Shown: in pieces, positions 63,301 through 64,000 of the stretch
Numbering within the stretch: the first letter of the stretch is position 1
How the letters are laid out: each line of letters opens with the position of its first letter
From: an uncultured Prevotellaceae bacterium
GTDB lineage: Bacteria > Bacteroidota > Bacteroidia > Bacteroidales > Bacteroidaceae
Assembly (NCBI GenBank): GCA_946415645.1
Contig: CAMKTJ010000010.1
Span: 1 to 64,000 of the forward strand
DNA length: 64,000 bases
Direction of reading: 5' to 3'
Notes under the pieces: model-generated
Seen by the model: the letters and a program-made list of their open reading frames with translations, nothing else
Databases searched by the model: none
What the model was told of the DNA's origin: nothing
Position numbers and translations under genes: made by a program

Positions 63301-63534
63301 TCATCAAGAGCCAAAATGCGTGTGCTGGTGAAGCGCCTGCTGAAGAAATACAAGTACCCGCCAGAGGGTCAGGAAAAAGCCTTGGAGGTGGTGATGGCTC
63401 AATGCAACAAATGGGCAGATGATGAAGAAAACTTGCAGCCAGCACACACTATTAAGTTCTATCCACAGGCAGAAGAAGATAATGCAATGCTAATGGCTGC
63501 AGAGGGGGAAGAATCCTATAATAAAGAACTTTAA
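60364..63534 (+). CDS. hsdR: type I restriction endonuclease, HsdR subunit
   Basis: ATP-driven translocase and nuclease of the HsdRMS complex. PD-(D/E)xK nuclease near 135-170 (DLVVF..[12 protein letters not shown]); helicase motif I [13 protein letters not shown] (near 285), DEAH-type motif II [11 protein letters not shown] (near 400), motif III [10 protein letters not shown]; later [30 protein letters not shown] (motifs V-VI). 1056 residues, full length. No frame break, so the enzyme should be active if hsdM and hsdS are. Confidence 0.95.
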   Translation: [1056 protein letters not shown]

Positions 63535-63572
63535 GGACCTTAAAGACCCTAAGGACCTTAGAGACTTTAAAT
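63531..63572 (+). repeat. CCTTAAAGACCC repeat R3 after hsdR
   Basis: Begins in the hsdR stop codon; contains the 23-base block identical to R1. Confidence 0.9.
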
Positions 63573-63575
63573 ACC

Positions 63576-63704
63576 ATGTGGATAATTGTAGCAGTTATAT
63601 TATTTTTTGTGTTTGCTGGAGCATTGAATAAAGCTTCAAAGAAAACAAGGTGGACAGAAGAGGATGATTGGGTTCAGCTGGATGAGGATTTAGATGATTT
63701 TTGA
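63576..63704 (+). CDS. 42-residue membrane microprotein downstream of hsdR
   Basis: MWIIVAVILFFVFAGALNKA, one membrane helix, then a charged tail (RWTEEDDWVQLDEDLDDF). It follows repeat R3 as the other cistrons follow R1 and R2, so it is probably the last gene of the operon. Not recognised. Confidence 0.6.
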   Translation: MWIIVAVILFFVFAGALNKASKKTRWTEEDDWVQLDEDLDDF

Positions 63705-63839
63705 CGAAAAATCATGAAAAATACAAAAATAAAATTGAAGAATTATTGAAAATTCTTTGAAGGTGTGCTGACCTATGGCACAACCTCTGCTTTTCTTTGC
63801 ATGTGTTAACTTAAATGTTTAACTTAAAAAGAAAAGAAT

Positions 63840-63911
63840 ATGAAACTATTACTTATAATTGGAATTATAGGATGGTTAATCACGGGACTTTTCAAAGGAA
63901 ATTGGGATTAA
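63840..63911 (+). CDS. 23-residue putative membrane peptide
   Basis: MKLLLIIGIIGWLITGLF followed by KGNWD, after an A-rich AAAAAGAAAAGAAT leader. One hydrophobic helix and a basic/acidic end, as in known one-helix microproteins or type I toxins. Very short, so uncertain. Confidence 0.4.
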   Translation: MKLLLIIGIIGWLITGLFKGNWD

Positions 63912-63946
63912 ATAATGAATATTTATTGTTTTTTCCCTTTTTTTGT

Positions 63947-63954
63947 TACTTTTG
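63947..63954 (+). promoter_or_regulatory. -7 box leading out of the window
   Basis: TACTTTTG followed by C, with TTG 18 bases upstream; presumably serves a gene beyond 64000. Confidence 0.55.
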
Positions 63955-64000
63955 CATTCAGAAAACGATAATGTAAAGTGAAAATAGGGAGTAATAGTGA

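Overview
The window looks like chromosomal DNA of a gut- or rumen-type Bacteroidales, most likely Prevotella or a close relative. Evidence is the promoter style (TAnnTTTG -7 boxes, often ending TTTGC, in front of many genes), weak Shine-Dalgarno sites, SPI/SPII-exported glycan hydrolases, OmpA and TonB-type outer membrane proteins, and C-terminal tails of the form YxLxGxxL...GxYxxxGKKxxxK. I saw no rRNA, tRNA, insertion sequence, phage or CRISPR array.

Layout. 1-3.1 kb: 3' part of asd, two gene ruins (RhuM-like, and a PepC/bleomycin-hydrolase-like peptidase) and a SpoU/TrmH-type rRNA methyltransferase. 3.2-9.8 kb: two co-directional GH31 glucosidases, a small membrane protein, a DUF4250 protein and a membrane-anchored J-domain protein. 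9.8-13.9 kb: a complete plasmid-type replicon module: an AT-rich zone, parA, a ribbon-helix-helix partner gene, about 18 iterons of 22-23 bp in four clusters, two tandem palindromes, and a Rep_3-type initiator whose C-terminus resembles domain I of DnaA. Because it lies among ordinary chromosomal genes (asd, upp, hemG, CAZymes), it is either the origin of a secondary chromosome (chromid), as known in several Prevotella species, or an integrated plasmid replicon. 14-29 kb: secreted PI-PLC-like protein, double discoidin protein, GH92 mannosidase, LMW phosphatase, OmpA, a giant GLUG-repeat protein followed by a 51-residue microprotein, a TlpA-like lipoprotein, and a small salvage group (DUF5020 channel, upp, SGNH hydrolase). 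29-37.6 kb: a BASS transporter, an outer-membrane barrel and a CusB-CusA-TolC metal-efflux operon behind a structured leader. 37.7-49 kb: a third GH31 (with PA14), hemG plus a TonB receptor, YbjQ, a lipoprotein and a GH27 alpha-galactosidase. 49-55.5 kb: a 1709-residue C10 (streptopain-like) protease with a second microprotein of the same family behind it, and a second BASS transporter. 56.2-64 kb: a type I restriction-modification operon (hsdM, four-helix-bundle gene, an interrupted membrane-tail gene, hsdS, hsdR) with near-identical repeats between cistrons, followed by two tiny ORFs.

Common threads. Glycan foraging dominates (GH31 x3, GH92, GH27, discoidin/PA14 modules). Several families of short direct repeats (GGGGCAAG-, CTAATCCC-, CCCCTCCC-, CCTTAAAG-, TTCAAGATTCAA-type) fill intergenic gaps and in several places enter reading frames, usually in linkers or just before the C-terminal tail. 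The most unusual elements are the Rep protein with its DnaA-I-like module and iteron field, the paired microproteins behind giant secreted proteins, and the structured leader of the metal-efflux operon.
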